From: Terfezia claveryi | Taxonomy: Eukaryota > Ascomycota > Pezizomycetes > Pezizales > Pezizaceae | Direction of reading: 5' to 3' | DNA: 64,000 nucleotides | NCBI GenBank assembly: GCA_015179025.1 | Contig: WHUX01000011.1 | Location: forward strand, 700,744-764,743 | Shown here: positions 22,422-34,465 of the stretch, piece by piece | Position numbering within the stretch: the first letter of the stretch is position 1 | How the letters are laid out: each line of letters starts with the position of its first letter | Position numbers and translations under genes: made by a program | The notes under the pieces: generated by a model | Databases searched by the model: none | The model's input: the letters and a program-made list of their open reading frames with translations, nothing else | Told to the model about the DNA's origin: nothing

Positions 22422-25400
22422 ATGCCTGGGACCGCCGCTATCTCAGCCGGTTCCTCGGCGGCAGGATCAAGCTCGAACAACCCTTCTCCAAGAACTACCA
22501 ATGGTCCTTCGACAAGAATGAAGGCAGGTGGAAGTAGCAGTAGCGTCGGAAATGTAGTAGGCACGACTAGTGGAGGCACGAGTGGAATGCATCTTCAGGG
22601 TTCATACCAAACTGCACCGTTGAGCTCGAGACGGGCACAGCCATTGGACTTGAGTACGGTGGAGAGACGCGGGACAGCGACAGCTATGAAAGAGTCACCA
22701 AAACAGAACCGACCGCACGGTTTACGAGAGGCACCTACATATCGACCAACGATGGAAGAATGGAAAGAACCTCTAGATTATATCAACAACATTGCAGGCG
22801 AGGGTCGCAAATACGGAATTGTTAAGATTATTCCTCCAGATAGTTGGAATCCGGATTTTGCTATTGATACTGAGGTTCGTACTTAAAAAACGCCAACGCT
22901 CTTCGGCACATTCTCATTCCAACCTGATGGATTCAGACGTCTCTTTCCCCCTCGCTATATAGTACCCTTCATCATTCTGTTGACTTCAGGTGCTGACTTT
23001 ACTAGCGGTTTCACTTTCGCACCCGCAGACAAGAGCTCAACTCGGTGGAAGGAGGTACAAAAGAAAACACCAATGCTAGTGTTTCAGCATCACAAAAACA
23101 AACTGAGCTGATATCTGGCGATGATAATTCAGGCAATAGAGCGAATCTAAACTACCTTGATCAACTGAGCAAGTTCCACTCGCAAAGTGGCTCAAGTCTA
23201 AGCCGTTTCCCCTGCGTCGATAAACGCCCGCTAGATCTCTACCGTTTGAAGAAGGCAGTCGAAATCCGAGGGGGTTTTCAGAAGGTGTGCAAGTTCAAGA
23301 AATGGGCAGAGATAGGAAGGGACCTAGGGTACAGTGGGAAGATCATGTCCTCACTCTCAACCTCTCTCAAGAATTCATACCAACGTTACCTTCATCCTTA
23401 CGAAGAATGGGTCAAGCAAGCTAAACCTGGGCTACAAGCTCTTGATTCAGAAAATGGCAACTTAACACCATTGGGTTCCTCAATGAAGGGAATATCGAAG
23501 GACAGATCTAGCATAGGTCCGGAGTCTCCTGCTCCAAAAGGCACCAGTTCATCGAATCATGCGCTTTCTACAGATACTGATGATACAGATAAAGATACGG
23601 TAATGGGTGACGATACCCCTAAAGGCACACCAGCCCCACCCTCATCAGGCTTTACCGCCGTTAATTCTGGATTTTCCACTGTCAATTCGGGGTTTACATC
23701 TGTGAATGCAACTCCAAACGGAGTAAAGAGGGAGTTGGAAAATGGCTTAACTCCCAGTAGAGGCGCGGAGAGCGCCATCTCAGCTAAGAATACACCCGAG
23801 TTGAAAGGAGGGACACCCCTGAAGAGGAGTCACATTATTGATAGTAATGAGAGTACGCCGACGAAAAACGGCGACGATTCTGAATTGGGTGAGCGAAGGA
23901 GCAAAAGGCTTAAGAAAGGTAAATTTCGGTTTCAACTATTGATTATCGATGGAAAGAAGAATAACGTCTAATTCAATTTGACGTGACTAGACTCGGCGCC
24001 CACTGTGGCTGGGTCACATATGACGTTGCACAGACCACAATCCACTCCCAGAAATGGTGGTCAGCATAGCAAGGCAAAGCCAGGCGAGGTCCAACACCCA
24101 GATATCCACTCCAATAATTTTTTGCCATTGTTTGCTGACAATGAATAGAAATGTGAAACATGTGGACGAGGGAATGACAATGTCAATATGCTAATCTGCG
24201 ACGGATGCGATCACGGGTACCATACATACTGCTTAGACCCAGTTGTCAAAGCTATACCGGAACGTGAGTGGTACTGTAATCGCTGTCTTGTTGGTACAGG
24301 AGAATTCGGTTTTGCAGATGGCGGTGTGTATTCTCTGCGACAGTTCCAGGAGAAGGCGAATAATTTCAAGGATAATTATTTTCAGCCGAAAATGCCCTTC
24401 GACCCCGTTCACAATACCAAGAGGCAGCCTACTGAGGATGATGTCGAGAGGGAGTTTTGGAGACTCGTAGAGAGCTTGACAGAAACCGTAGAAGTTGAAT
24501 ATGGTGCCGACATTCATTCAACTACTCACGGAAGTGGTTTTCCTACGATTGAGAAGGAGCCTCTCAATTCGTATTCGACAGACCCATGGAATCTCAATAT
24601 CCTACCATTGAACCAAGATTCGTTATTCCGCCACATCAAGTCCGATGTTTCCGGGATGACAGTACCATGGTTATATGTGGGTATGTGCTTCTCAACTTTT
24701 TGCTGGCATAATGAAGACCATTATACGTATTCAGCGAATTATCAACACTTCGGCGCAACCAAGACATGGTACGGTATTCCAGGGTCAGATGCCGAGAAAT
24801 TTGAAGATGCGATGCGAGAGGCTGTCCCTGAACTTTTTGAACAGCAACCCGACCTTCTGTTTCAGTTGGTTACATTGCTTACTCCACAGCAGCTTCAGAA
24901 AGCCGGAGTCTCCGTCTACGCTCTTGATCAACGGGCGGGTCAGCTCGTGATAACTTTCCCCCAGGCCTATCATGCTGGATTTAACCACGGTGTTAGTTGT
25001 CGTCCGCTCCCTCCCCTAGTTTTGTCTTTTGTCTCCCACTGACAAACATTTATTAATGTCGTAGTTCAACTTCAATGAGGCAGTAAACTTTGCGCCAGCC
25101 GATTGGGAGCCATATGGTGAAGCTGGGGTTGAACGCTACAAGCAGTTTAGAAAGTCTCCAGTATTCTCCCATGATGAGTTACTACTCACATGTGCTGCTC
25201 GGGATACTACGATAAAGACTGCTACCTGGTATATTTTCCTGATCTATTATTTCTTTAACTTTGCTATCTCAGGACTAACTATCTCGTACTAGGCTGGCAC
25301 CTGCGCTGGGCCGGATCAGAGCCCGAGAAATACAACAACGAGAGACCATACGGGAGCGAATTCCGGGCCTTCGCGAAGTCGTCGTCGATACAGACCTCCC

Positions 25401-27989
25401 GGAAGACCAGTACCAATGCGGGGTGTGTAAGGTGTACTGCTACCTATCACAAGTGACATGCGCGTGCACTTCGAACGTCACTTGTCCTACACACTATAAA
25501 GATATATGCGATTGCGGGCCGAGCAAATTAACCCTTCGTCTTCGATACAGCGACGAAAGCCTCATCGATATCGATACCAAAGTTACTGACAGGGCAAATT
25601 TGCCAAAAGCCTGGGTTTCTAAACTGGAGAAGTCTGTTGCTGACTCGCCAAGGCCGCAGCTCAAACTGCTCCGTGCTCTCCTAGCAGAGGGCGAGCGTAT
25701 CCCTTTCCCAATTCCCGAGCTAGCCCCTCTCAAGGACTTTGTTGAACGTTGTAATGACTGGGTAGAGGAGGCGACCAACTTTATTACGAGGAAGCAACAA
25801 AACCGCCGGAAAAATGAAAAGGCCTGGCGCAAGGGGACCGCGAAAGCTGCCGAGCTGGAGGAGCGGGACAAAGAACATCGAAAAGTCGAAAATATCATTA
25901 AGTTGCTAGCGGAAGCTGACATGCTGGAATTCGACTGTGCAGAAATCGATCAACTACGAGAGCGTGCAGACACGATTCAAGATTTTCGTCGGCGGGCAAA
26001 GACAGCATTAACGACTCGCGGTCATTTGACGACAGAAGCCTTTGAAGAGCTGATAGAGCATGGCAAGAGTTTCAACGTGGACTTGGTCGAAACTGAGGAA
26101 CTGGAAAAAATGCTGCGTCAGTTAAAGTGGATTGACAATGCCTGCGAGTGCCGCGGAAGATATCTCTCCCTTCAAGACGTTACTGAATTGATAACTGAGG
26201 GAGTTGAACTAGCGATTCCTGACAACGATGAACAAATGGCGCATTTCAAATCCCAAAAAATAGCCGGTGACATGTGGGAGGCAAAGGCAAAAGAATTGAT
26301 GTCAGTGGAAATTGTTCACTTTCAGCAGCTGGAAGCATTATCAGGACAAGCATCAACACTCCCAGTGTCAAGAGAAACGTTGAGTCAGGTCGATCAAATC
26401 TTAAATAAACAGCGAGAGGCGCACCGCCAAATCATCAGTTTATACCATCGTAGCCAATTGCCAAATCCAGATGAACGGCCAAAATATAAGGATGTACGCG
26501 AGGTCATGGACTCCTTGGCAGAGTTGCATAGCAAGCCTACGGGTACAATAGATTTGGAAAAAGAGCAAAAGAGGCATGAAGATTGGATGCGCAGGGGCAA
26601 GAAATTATTTGGCAAGGCGAATGCTCCTCTACATATACTCCTGATTCATATGCAGTATGTGGAGAACCGTAACCAAGCCTGTTTCAATTTGGAAGATCGA
26701 CCGAGAACGCCGGTGGAGCCCTCCTCAAGAGAACACTCACCCATTGGAGGTCCTGGTGAAGCCTCTCGGGGAAGGTCACGAGAAGTATTCTGCATCTGTA
26801 GGGCGCCTGAGGCAGGCATGATGATCGAATGTGAGGCTTGCCATGAGTGGTGAGTCACCCCTGGTGCCCATTATATTGTCACGTCTAATGAAGAGACAGG
26901 TACCACGGTAAATGTTTGAAGATCGCTCGTGGTAAAGTCAAGGAAGACGACAAATATACGTGCCCGATTTGCGACTACCGTGTTAAGATACCCCGGGATG
27001 CAGCAAGGCCCAAGTTGGAGGAGCTAATTGAGTGGCGAAATGAGATTCCAAGACTACCCTTTATACCCGATGAACAGGAGTGTTTAGATCGCATCATTGA
27101 TACTGCACAGAATTTTCGAGAGTTTATTCAGCCATATACCAACAGTATTGGTTTGAGCCAAGCAGAGGCTCAAACAATGAGATTTTATCTGCGCAAAATT
27201 GAAGGCGCAGAAATCCTCCTTGCACACGAAACAAACTTCTTTCGAACAGAATTGCACAAGTGGTCGCCGATAGCTCCAAATCCTCCCCCAGTGATTGATT
27301 GCTCCAATTCGACCCGGAAGCCACGCCCTACGAAGCAACAAAAACTGATGGCACAGTATGGTGTCAATACTCCTGAAGAATTACCGATGACTTTACGTAC
27401 GAAGGCCCATACCTTCAAGAAGAAGACGAATGAACCTAATAAACCGGCTCCCATCAAACCAGCTCCTCATAAGGGGAGTTCACACCCGCCGTCCTCTTCA
27501 ATGAGCCCCGTGCAAATGCACACACCGACCCACAGTCTAAACCATCCGCAATTCGATTATGGATCGCGTTACTCGTTGTCATCAAGTTCATCACAAGTGT
27601 CTCCACTATACAACCAACAACCCGCTCAGGTTTCAACGTCACCAATACTAATGGGTTCCTTACGTGGTGGGGCTTCAATGGATCCAACACTACTGAGCAA
27701 TTACCATTCGCACGGATCATCGCTAAGGGAGAGTTCACGAGAGAGAGATCAGGTTAATCACATGTTTGAAACGCTCACTAACCACGATGCGGATAACCTG
27801 TACACAGGGGAGCCGGCGTTGTCTTCGGCATCCACTTCCCCTGACTCCTCAGCTACCCCATCTGTGTCAGCTTCTGTTGGAGGCCCATCTTCCTCTTCGT
27901 CGGCTCCACCAAGCTTGGCTGCCGCAGCCCTACAACTGGCGGGAGATGCCATTGATCCGTTTCTGACTGACACGGCCATGAGAGATTGA
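22422..27989 (+). CDS. KDM5/Lid2-type JmjC histone H3K4 demethylase
   Basis: Fe(II)/2-oxoglutarate oxygenase of the JARID1 class, expected to remove H3K4 methyl marks in the nucleus. Seven exons: 22,422-22,874; 23,006-23,918; 23,991-24,088; 24,149-24,991; 25,065-25,228; 25,293-26,849; 26,900-27,989 (1,705 aa). Domains in order: JmjN (about 105-170, split by intron 1, resuming at RFHFRTRRQELNSVEGG); ARID (KRPLDLYRLKKAVEIRGGF...W..IGRDLGY); PHD1 (CETCGRGND...CDGC...YHTYCLDP); JmjC with WHNED supplying the metal His and Glu at about residue 675 and HAGFNHG the second His at about 762; a C5HC2 zinc finger (about 865); a PLU-1-like helical region; PHD2 (CICRAPEAGMMIECEACHEWYH); and a Ser/Pro tail. 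Metal ligands are intact, so activity is plausible. Exon 3 (98 bp) was placed by the APTVAGSHM block. The start ATG and its long disordered N-terminus are less certain. Confidence 0.95.
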
Positions 27990-29039
27990 TTATGGCATTG
28001 ACGTGATGCGGGGTTCCTTCGTGCCAACCAGACTAGGGTTCCTCCGTTTCTCAGATATTTGGCGGGAGTTATTTTCTACTTTTTTTACACTTACCTCTCT
28101 TTCATGTGTGTTTATTGGGCCGGGTTGGGTGTAATGGGTTTGATATTTCTTCTCAATGTATTTCGTTTTATAACCTTGTATTTTTCGGGCTTATTAGAAG
28201 GCAGATGGTCTCTTAAGAATCAAATGGGGTCGGAGCATTAGGCTAAATGGATTCCGGAGATTTGTATCTGTTTCTTTTCTCGGACTCAGTGGTCATGCTG
28301 CCCGTGTGGTCCATGGAATTGGGCGAACTTTATTTCTCTTGTCGGTGGCGGAACAAACTCTATTTCGTGTTTTAACCTTTGACTTTCACCAATCTACATA
28401 AAAGCTTTTAAACCCATGTTTTTCTTCTACACCCTGTACTCTAGGCTTCACCTACCCGACATTTTCATTTTTATTTGTCGCACTTCTCTTTTTGAGTTTC
28501 GGTACAACATGTCAAGATATGATCGTACGCTGGATTGGAATGTGTACAATACACTCTGACTAGAAGCTAGCTAGCTATTTATGGTATCGAGTACACAAGC
28601 GAACTAGCCTCTACCGAGGCAGACTAGCGAACTAGTAGTTTTGTACAGCGTGTGTATGTTTGTAGTTTGAGAACACCTCGTTGTTATTGACATCGTGCGT
28701 ACCTATATGGAATCTAATTTTCTGGCCCACACACGTTCGAGCGCCTGTCATGAAGTATTCTGCACATTCGTGCATCTCATTTGGGTTGCGAATAAGTGAC
28801 TAGATAAAGCCTGTGTTACTACATTACCCTCAAACGCCGTGTGGGACAAATTGAATGTTGTAACCGGACTTAAGATTATCGATATATAGTAGTAGTAGAG
28901 AGTCTGATGTATTTACCAAATCACAAGGGATCATGAATCACCGCTGATGTAATAATCCACAATGCCCAAAGAAATGGGACAAAGTAATGGGAATTTCCCA
29001 ACAACAATCTCCACTCTATTCATAAAAAAAATATACTCT
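27990..29039. other. Convergent intergenic region
   Basis: About 1 kb of 3' flank between the demethylase (+) and RTT109 (-). No supported gene; CTAGCTAG-like words occur near 28,562-28,640. Confidence 0.5.
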
Positions 29040-30809
29040 TCATTCTTGTGAAGTCGTGGCTTGCCCGCCAGCCGGCGTGGGAGAAAGATCCGGTACAGTA
29101 TTTGCTTCAGGTTTTGGCTTTTTCCGTATCAGCCCTTCAGCAAGCATTGTTACGCCTTGGGTCTCTATCTGTTGGGGCGGGGGGGTAGGAATCCCATTAT
29201 CTAGCTTTGGCTTTTTCCTTATGAACCCCGCATCCAGCATATTAACGCCGCTTGATGCCTGTGAACTCAGCGTATCCACCTTCCCGGCTTCATCACCACG
29301 TTTCTGTTTTTTACAGACATTCAGTGCATTAACAGCACAGCCAGAGGTAACGACCGGTGCATGGACTGTGGAGGGAACTTCTACAATACGCTTGCCGACG
29401 ATAGGCATACCCCAGTCTTTTCCTTCTAACTTATGTTCTTTGAGTCTCCTTGAGGAGGCATCGCTCCCTAGGAGCGTTGCGGCACCGTCGATCCATTTGC
29501 GGGAATGTAGGCGGGCAAGCATTTCAGTGCTAAAATCGCCACAAGCAAGAGTTTCTAGAACTTTCTTGTAATTAGTGGATGTGAAGCGGAGGGAAGTTGG
29601 GGTTGTGGTTGTGGGTAGCCGACAGGCGTCAGGAGATAGCGTATCCTGAGGTGAGGTTTCTGCCTGAGGCTGCGAAGCACCCTGACTAGATGGAAGTTCT
29701 TGGCTGGGGGTCAACTTCTGGGGTGTGGGAGGAAGACCTTCAGCATCTGCCTCAGCTTTGTTTTCTTGAATTACCGTGGGTATTGGCATACTCGGCTTTT
29801 GTTCCTTGGATTCGATTTGTTGCTTCTTTTTATCGATCACAATCCAGATAAAGCCTGTAGATGCCCCGGAACTGCACTCCTGCCTAAAGCCCATAAAATC
29901 CCAAAATTGATCTAGGGTTTTCACTGATGCCCAGCCTCCGCCAGCACCTGTCCGCTTCACCTGCTTCCAACTTCCACTGACACCAGTGTTCTCTGCATCC
30001 AGCTCGACGAGAAATCTGGCCTTGGGATCGTCTGGGAAGTGGGGTATAACTTCTCGCACAGTAAGCTGCCTCGCTGGATCCTCCTTGAGAGGGTGTCCAT
30101 GGACCCATCGTTTTGCATTTGGATAGAGTGCAAGTTGCCGAGTCTTTGGCGGGAATAACGCCATAGTCTCGTACTTGTCGAATCCTGGGACGAGGAGATA
30201 TGCCGATGCTTTGTCTGTAGTATCCTCTTCACCGAAGCTCTGCAGGATTGGATCTAGAACTCGACACCACCACCTGATCAACGCCCTGTCATTGAGTACA
30301 TGTTTTTGGGGATTGGACTCGCTATTTGGAAATAGGTACGAGGCTTGCGACCTGGCAAAAAGGGAAATTGTCGACTTCCGGATCCTGGGATGGGCGAGTC
30401 TATGCTCTCGGACAACATGTTCTAGGAATGCTGTGGATATCGTACGTAACGTCGAATCCTTAATTCCAGGTGACTCCTTGGGCTGGAATGATGCTGCTGA
30501 AGGAGGTAGGTATCCACTGCTGTCAGCTTTGGAGACGAAAAATGTTGAATTCTTGTGGGATTTCCCCGTTTCTGGGTGCTTTGCTGTCGTTACGTAGACT
30601 AGGAGTTCAATGGCGAAGCAAAGGATTCCATCATGAGAAACAGCGAGAAAATGAGTCTCGACGGACGTTGGCGGTGGCTGCTGGTTTGGAGGTGAGAAAT
30701 ATAATGGATGCGATTTAGTGGGAGTATGAGAGACGTGATACACGGTGAGCTTGAGACCCGCTGGGAGCAAGGCGGAGAGTGTATCTTGCAAAGAGGTTGG
30801 TTGAGGCAT
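29040..30809 (-). CDS. RTT109: Histone acetyltransferase Rtt109
   Basis: Fungal-specific p300-like acetyltransferase that acetylates newly made H3 on K56 (with Asf1) and N-terminal lysines (with Vps75), before deposition by CAF-1 in S phase. The single-exon ORF encodes 589 aa. The catalytic region covers about residues 1-330: FAIELLVYVTT, FVSKADSSGY, LFARSQASYLFPNS, LIRWWCRVLDPIL, then VPGFDKYETMALFPP, with AKRWVHGHPLK supplying the segment that holds the autoacetylated lysine in yeast, and the DQFWDFMGFRQECSSG block. The C-terminal third is disordered and Pro/Gln/Ser-rich with two copies of a (L/I)RKKPK(L/P) motif. The start at 30,809 gives the family's usual short N-terminus. It is divergent from the mitochondrial ribosomal protein gene, with about 300 bp between. 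Confidence 0.96.
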   Translation of the reverse strand: MPQPTSLQDTLSALLPAGLKLTVYHVSHTPTKSHPLYFSPPNQQPPPTSVETHFLAVSHDGILCFAIELLVYVTTAKHPETGKSHKNSTFFVSKADSSGYLPPSAASFQPKESPGIKDSTLRTISTAFLEHVVREHRLAHPRIRKSTISLFARSQASYLFPNSESNPQKHVLNDRALIRWWCRVLDPILQSFGEEDTTDKASAYLLVPGFDKYETMALFPPKTRQLALYPNAKRWVHGHPLKEDPARQLTVREVIPHFPDDPKARFLVELDAENTGVSGSWKQVKRTGAGGGWASVKTLDQFWDFMGFRQECSSGASTGFIWIVIDKKKQQIESKEQKPSMPIPTVIQENKAEADAEGLPPTPQKLTPSQELPSSQGASQPQAETSPQDTLSPDACRLPTTTTPTSLRFTSTNYKKVLETLACGDFSTEMLARLHSRKWIDGAATLLGSDASSRRLKEHKLEGKDWGMPIVGKRIVEVPSTVHAPVVTSGCAVNALNVCKKQKRGDEAGKVDTLSSQASSGVNMLDAGFIRKKPKLDNGIPTPPPQQIETQGVTMLAEGLIRKKPKPEANTVPDLSPTPAGGQATTSQE

Positions 30810-31111
30810 TGTGTATGAAATAATAATAATGGATACTGATAATTATGTATAGGTTAATGGATGGTGACGTGAGCTGTCCGATGCAAGCGAAGCCTCGTGA
30901 GACATATGCATTAAGTACACGATGTACAGTGCATATGCACAGTGCGTGGAAAAGTATTGTCTGTATATGCATGCACCTACATATTTTTTTTTATATGCAA
31001 AAATCGGCAGCTTACTCATTCAGCCAAGGTTTAGATCTTGTATCCAAGGGAAACGAAACTGAGTGCAATTGGTTGTGGAGGAGGCCATTGAGAATAACGA
31101 TATATACCACA
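30810..31111. promoter_or_regulatory. Bidirectional promoter region (RTT109 / mL57)
   Basis: About 300 bp between two divergent start codons. TGCATATG-like words occur near 30,900-30,970 and a T run near 30,984. No specific site could be assigned. Confidence 0.45.
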
Positions 31112-32132
31112 ATGGCTTCAGGTGCTTCTTCTCTTCGACCAGTGCTATCCAGCTGCACACGATATCTGAAGCCCCACCTGTGGCCAATGGCCTATACACA
31201 GTCGGTAGTACGAACTTTTCACCAGCCCTCTCGCACGAACTCCTCAGAAGCAGCGACAGAAGAACAGAGACCGACTGTGACTTATGCGCTCCCTCGAACA
31301 AAGGTTTATGACTATACCCGACCACAGCCACGAGCACCAGTCAAACATCGAGAGACGGCTCAGCATTTTCAAGTCAACGATAGCCAGACGGTCCTGGATG
31401 AGATGTACTGGAAGTTGTTGGGACCACAGGGGGTGGATATTTTGACCCCCGATCTGAGATGGCAAGCAGTGACGCATGCGTCCTTCGATCATGGGAGGCA
31501 GCCCTATAATAATAAGTTGGCTTTTTTGGGTATGGATCCTCCGAAGGAAGAGTGCCACACAGACGAGCTGTTCCTGACAGACATGTGATGAAGGACAGGA
31601 TTTGTATAGCTGGTAGGAATACTGATATAGAATTTTTTCCTAGGCCGACGCATTCTCTTCCTCCACGCAACCCTTCATATTCTCAACCAGGCTCGGTCTC
31701 CTTCAGCAACAAGAGAAACGTCGTCGAACTCAGAACCTCCCGAAACAATATCTTCAGATTCAGCTACATATCTTGCGCCAATCCCCTTTGAACACCCAGA
31801 TTACAAGAACCTTGACGCAGCGACATACGAGGCTGTAGGAGAGTATAGTAGTGAGGATGCATTAGCCGACTTTGCGAGTGCCGCGGGGCTACATCGTGTG
31901 ATGCGATGGAAACCAATGAACGTAAGCACCTTTCTAGAACAACACCGCTGTAGAGAGTTTTGCTAATACTGATATTTTGCGGCAGCCCTGGAATCTCGTT
32001 CAGTCTGGAATTGACACAGTTGCGGTGGAGTGCGTCCATGCTATTATTGGAGCAATTGCTTTGTCACGGGGAGGACTTGAAGCAAAGAAGTTTGTGACCA
32101 GGCTGCTGGAACAGCGAAAACTGTCAATGTAA
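31112..32132 (+). CDS. MRPL15: Mitochondrial large-subunit ribosomal protein L15 (mL57), RNase III fold
   Basis: Component of the fungal mitochondrial 54S ribosomal subunit, with an RNase III-like fold lacking catalysis. Three exons: 31,112-31,529; 31,644-31,921; 31,986-32,132, with consistent phases (1 and 0), giving 280 aa. The first ~45 residues are Arg/Ser-rich with RTFHQPSR, a plausible mitochondrial presequence. The conserved stretch is DLRWQAVTHASFDHGRQPYNNKLAFLG, continuing across the first intron into GRRILFLHATLHIL. The last exon holds PWNLVQSGIDTVAVECVHAIIGAI. In true RNase III this last part would carry acidic metal ligands. Read unspliced, the first exon runs into a short unrelated tail. 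Confidence 0.93.
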
Positions 32133-32832
32133 GGTATCGCATAAATTGGCCCACCCCTGGGGCCATTCATTCGACGACCGACGACGACGACGGGGATATA
32201 ACCAAGACCCTCTTAGGAAGCTCTTGTTTTTTGTACATATGTACTATACTCTATATTTTATTACCTTGCATAAAATAGATAGTATGAAGTTTAATGGAGG
32301 TGCAAGTTGGACGGAATAGAACGAAAATGCAGCATACTAGGGCTTGGAAACCCTGAACCGCCATGCCCAGCCCGACGACTAGCTGTGACCCATGAAGTTT
32401 TTTTTGCCTGACGAACCCCACCCATCACTTGTCAATTGATGTGGAGAACGACAAACACAGCATCTGTTCGCGACACCTTCACGGGACAAAGTGATCTCAA
32501 CTCAGACTCATACAGTGACAGTGGGTAAGTCACTTTCTACTACGTTCTTGTAACTTATGCCCACCACGAGAGATAGAGATGGGGTAGGGGATGTCAGAGG
32601 ATCCAAATGCGTTGATGACACCATTTACTGGCCTAGGGAGTCGACACTGACTTTAGTTGGCCCTCTTTGATGGCAACTGTATTAGACTACAACGGTATCT
32701 GAGCATACATGAAAAGTTAAATGCTTTATTTTGAATTTGATCCATTGGTTCATCATTGGTAATTCGCTAACATCTTTCAAACAGTAGTTACGCTTCTTCG
32801 AGCAGGAAGATCTCAAAGGTGATGATATCGAC
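32133..32832. other. Intergenic region / SEN2 leader
   Basis: No gene seen. A GTAAGT donor at about 32,525 and an acceptor-like AACAG at about 32,785 suggest a 5'-leader intron of the downstream SEN2 gene (inference). Confidence 0.4.
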
Positions 32833-34270
32833 ATGACCGACGCCACACCAAACACAGCGGGCCAGGCCATGGCCCCCAAAACAACTTGTTCCAAGCCATC
32901 CCGCCAGAAGAAGCCAAACTACAATATTATCCATGCAGATTCACTACCGTTACAGGTTGTTCCACTACCACCTCTGATTCCACACAACCCGCTCTCACTG
33001 CTGCATATCATCTATGCATACCTTTCCCCCTCTCCATCCTCATATGCTCAGCCTTCCCCGCTCTACACAGCTACATTCTCCAGGGCAGCATGTTCAGTGA
33101 ATGTGACCGATGCAGTGTCAATCCAAGGGCTGTGGTGCAGAGGTTTTTTTGGAAAAGGGAGTTTGAGTAGAAGTGAACCTACCTGGCTTACACGTACCAG
33201 AAGAAGATTAGGTGTGATTGGGAAAAATGAAAGTTTGACTGCAGAAGAACTCACAGAAAGGAGGCGAACTGAAAGGCGAGAGTTCAAAAAGGAGAGAGCC
33301 AAACTTGAGAAGGAGAAGCTGGAGCGGATATTAGCAGAAGAAGGGAAAATAACGCTGGAAATATCAGGTGAAGTCCCAAAATCAGACGAGGAAGACAGCA
33401 ATCCTGCACCAGCTCGAGGGACCTCCCAAGAAGCAGAGACTAGACAACCTATCATTACCCCCAAACGCCCGGTTGTTGATGTTGAGGAGTTGGAACATTT
33501 GCAATTAACGCTTGAGGAGGCCTTTTTTCTGACCTTTGGTTTGGGGGCATTGGTGATTATTGACGGTTCATCCAACCATGAAAAGCAACTTAGCAACAAT
33601 GAGCTTCTTAATCTTTTCAGGATGTACTCATATACACCAGTAAGGGAAGTTGAAGCTTTGCGGCCAGATGATCCATTTATGGTCAATTATGTAGTGTATC
33701 ATCACTTCAGATCTCTGGGCTGGGTGGTCAAACCGGGTATCAAGTTTGCCGTAGACTATTGTGAGTATCTGCCTGTCGTTTTTCATACCTACCATTTCCA
33801 CACTTTTATGATGACTCCATTACTTTGAATCGCTTCGACTTATTGCATGCCTTCTGCACATGGTGATAAACGTAATTGAATTGACATTCTCTTGATCTGA
33901 TTCCAGTTCGCAACCTCTAACTTTTGTTTATCCATGCTTTTGCTTGAGACCATGGCTGACAAGTCGAAAACGTATAGTGTTGTATAACCGGGGCCCGGCC
34001 TTCACTCACGCCGAGTTTGCTGTCATCATTATGCCCTCATACTCTCATCCATATTGGAGCGAGCATCAGGAGAAGAGACAGGGATGGCATTGGCTACACT
34101 GTGTTAATAGGGTGTCTAGTCAGGTTAAAAAGACCTTGATTATGTGTTTTGTTGACATCCCACCGCCTAAAGTGGAGAAGGGAGACGTTAACATTCCAGC
34201 CTTGTTGGGGAGCTACAGTGTAAGAGAAGTGAGTCTCAGGAGATGGTTGCCGAGTCGTAACCGGGACTAG
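32833..34270 (+). CDS. SEN2: tRNA-splicing endonuclease subunit SEN2
   Basis: Catalytic subunit of the TSEN complex that cleaves the 5' splice site of intron-containing tRNAs. Exon 1 (32,833-33,760) ends within VDY; a 217-bp intron (33,761-33,977, GTGAGT...TAG) joins in phase 1 to exon 2 (33,978-34,270), giving DYLLYNRGPAFTHAEFAV. The catalytic triad is visible as the Tyr of LLYNRGP, the His of FTHAEF and the Lys of QVKKTL. The product is 406 aa. Upstream are the family's N-terminal segment (IHADSLPLQVVPLPPLIPHNPLSLL), a charged coiled-coil linker (RRTERREFKKERAKLEKEK) and the YSYTPVREVEALRPDDPFMVNYVVYHHFRSLGW block. The ending (LRRWLPSRNRD) matches the usual C-terminus. Start ATG and length fit the family. 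Confidence 0.95.
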
Positions 34271-34465
34271 CTAGATCTTTGGCGCCTAGCTAGATTTTTG
34301 GAGCTTGGTTATCTGGGCCTGGAATATACACTTGGCTTTCTTTCTGGGATTGCTATTTTGTAAATTCACGGTGTGTGAATACCCAAGTTAATCTTCGTCG
34401 CAGAATCCATTGGGCTCCGGTGTTGTTATCGACTGCACGTAGATACAAATTCAGCTTATGCCAAT

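Noticed and set aside
33063..33686. 207-codon minus-strand Ser-rich ORF
   Set aside because: Antisense to SEN2 exon 1; the Ser richness mirrors the charged coiled-coil codons of SEN2.
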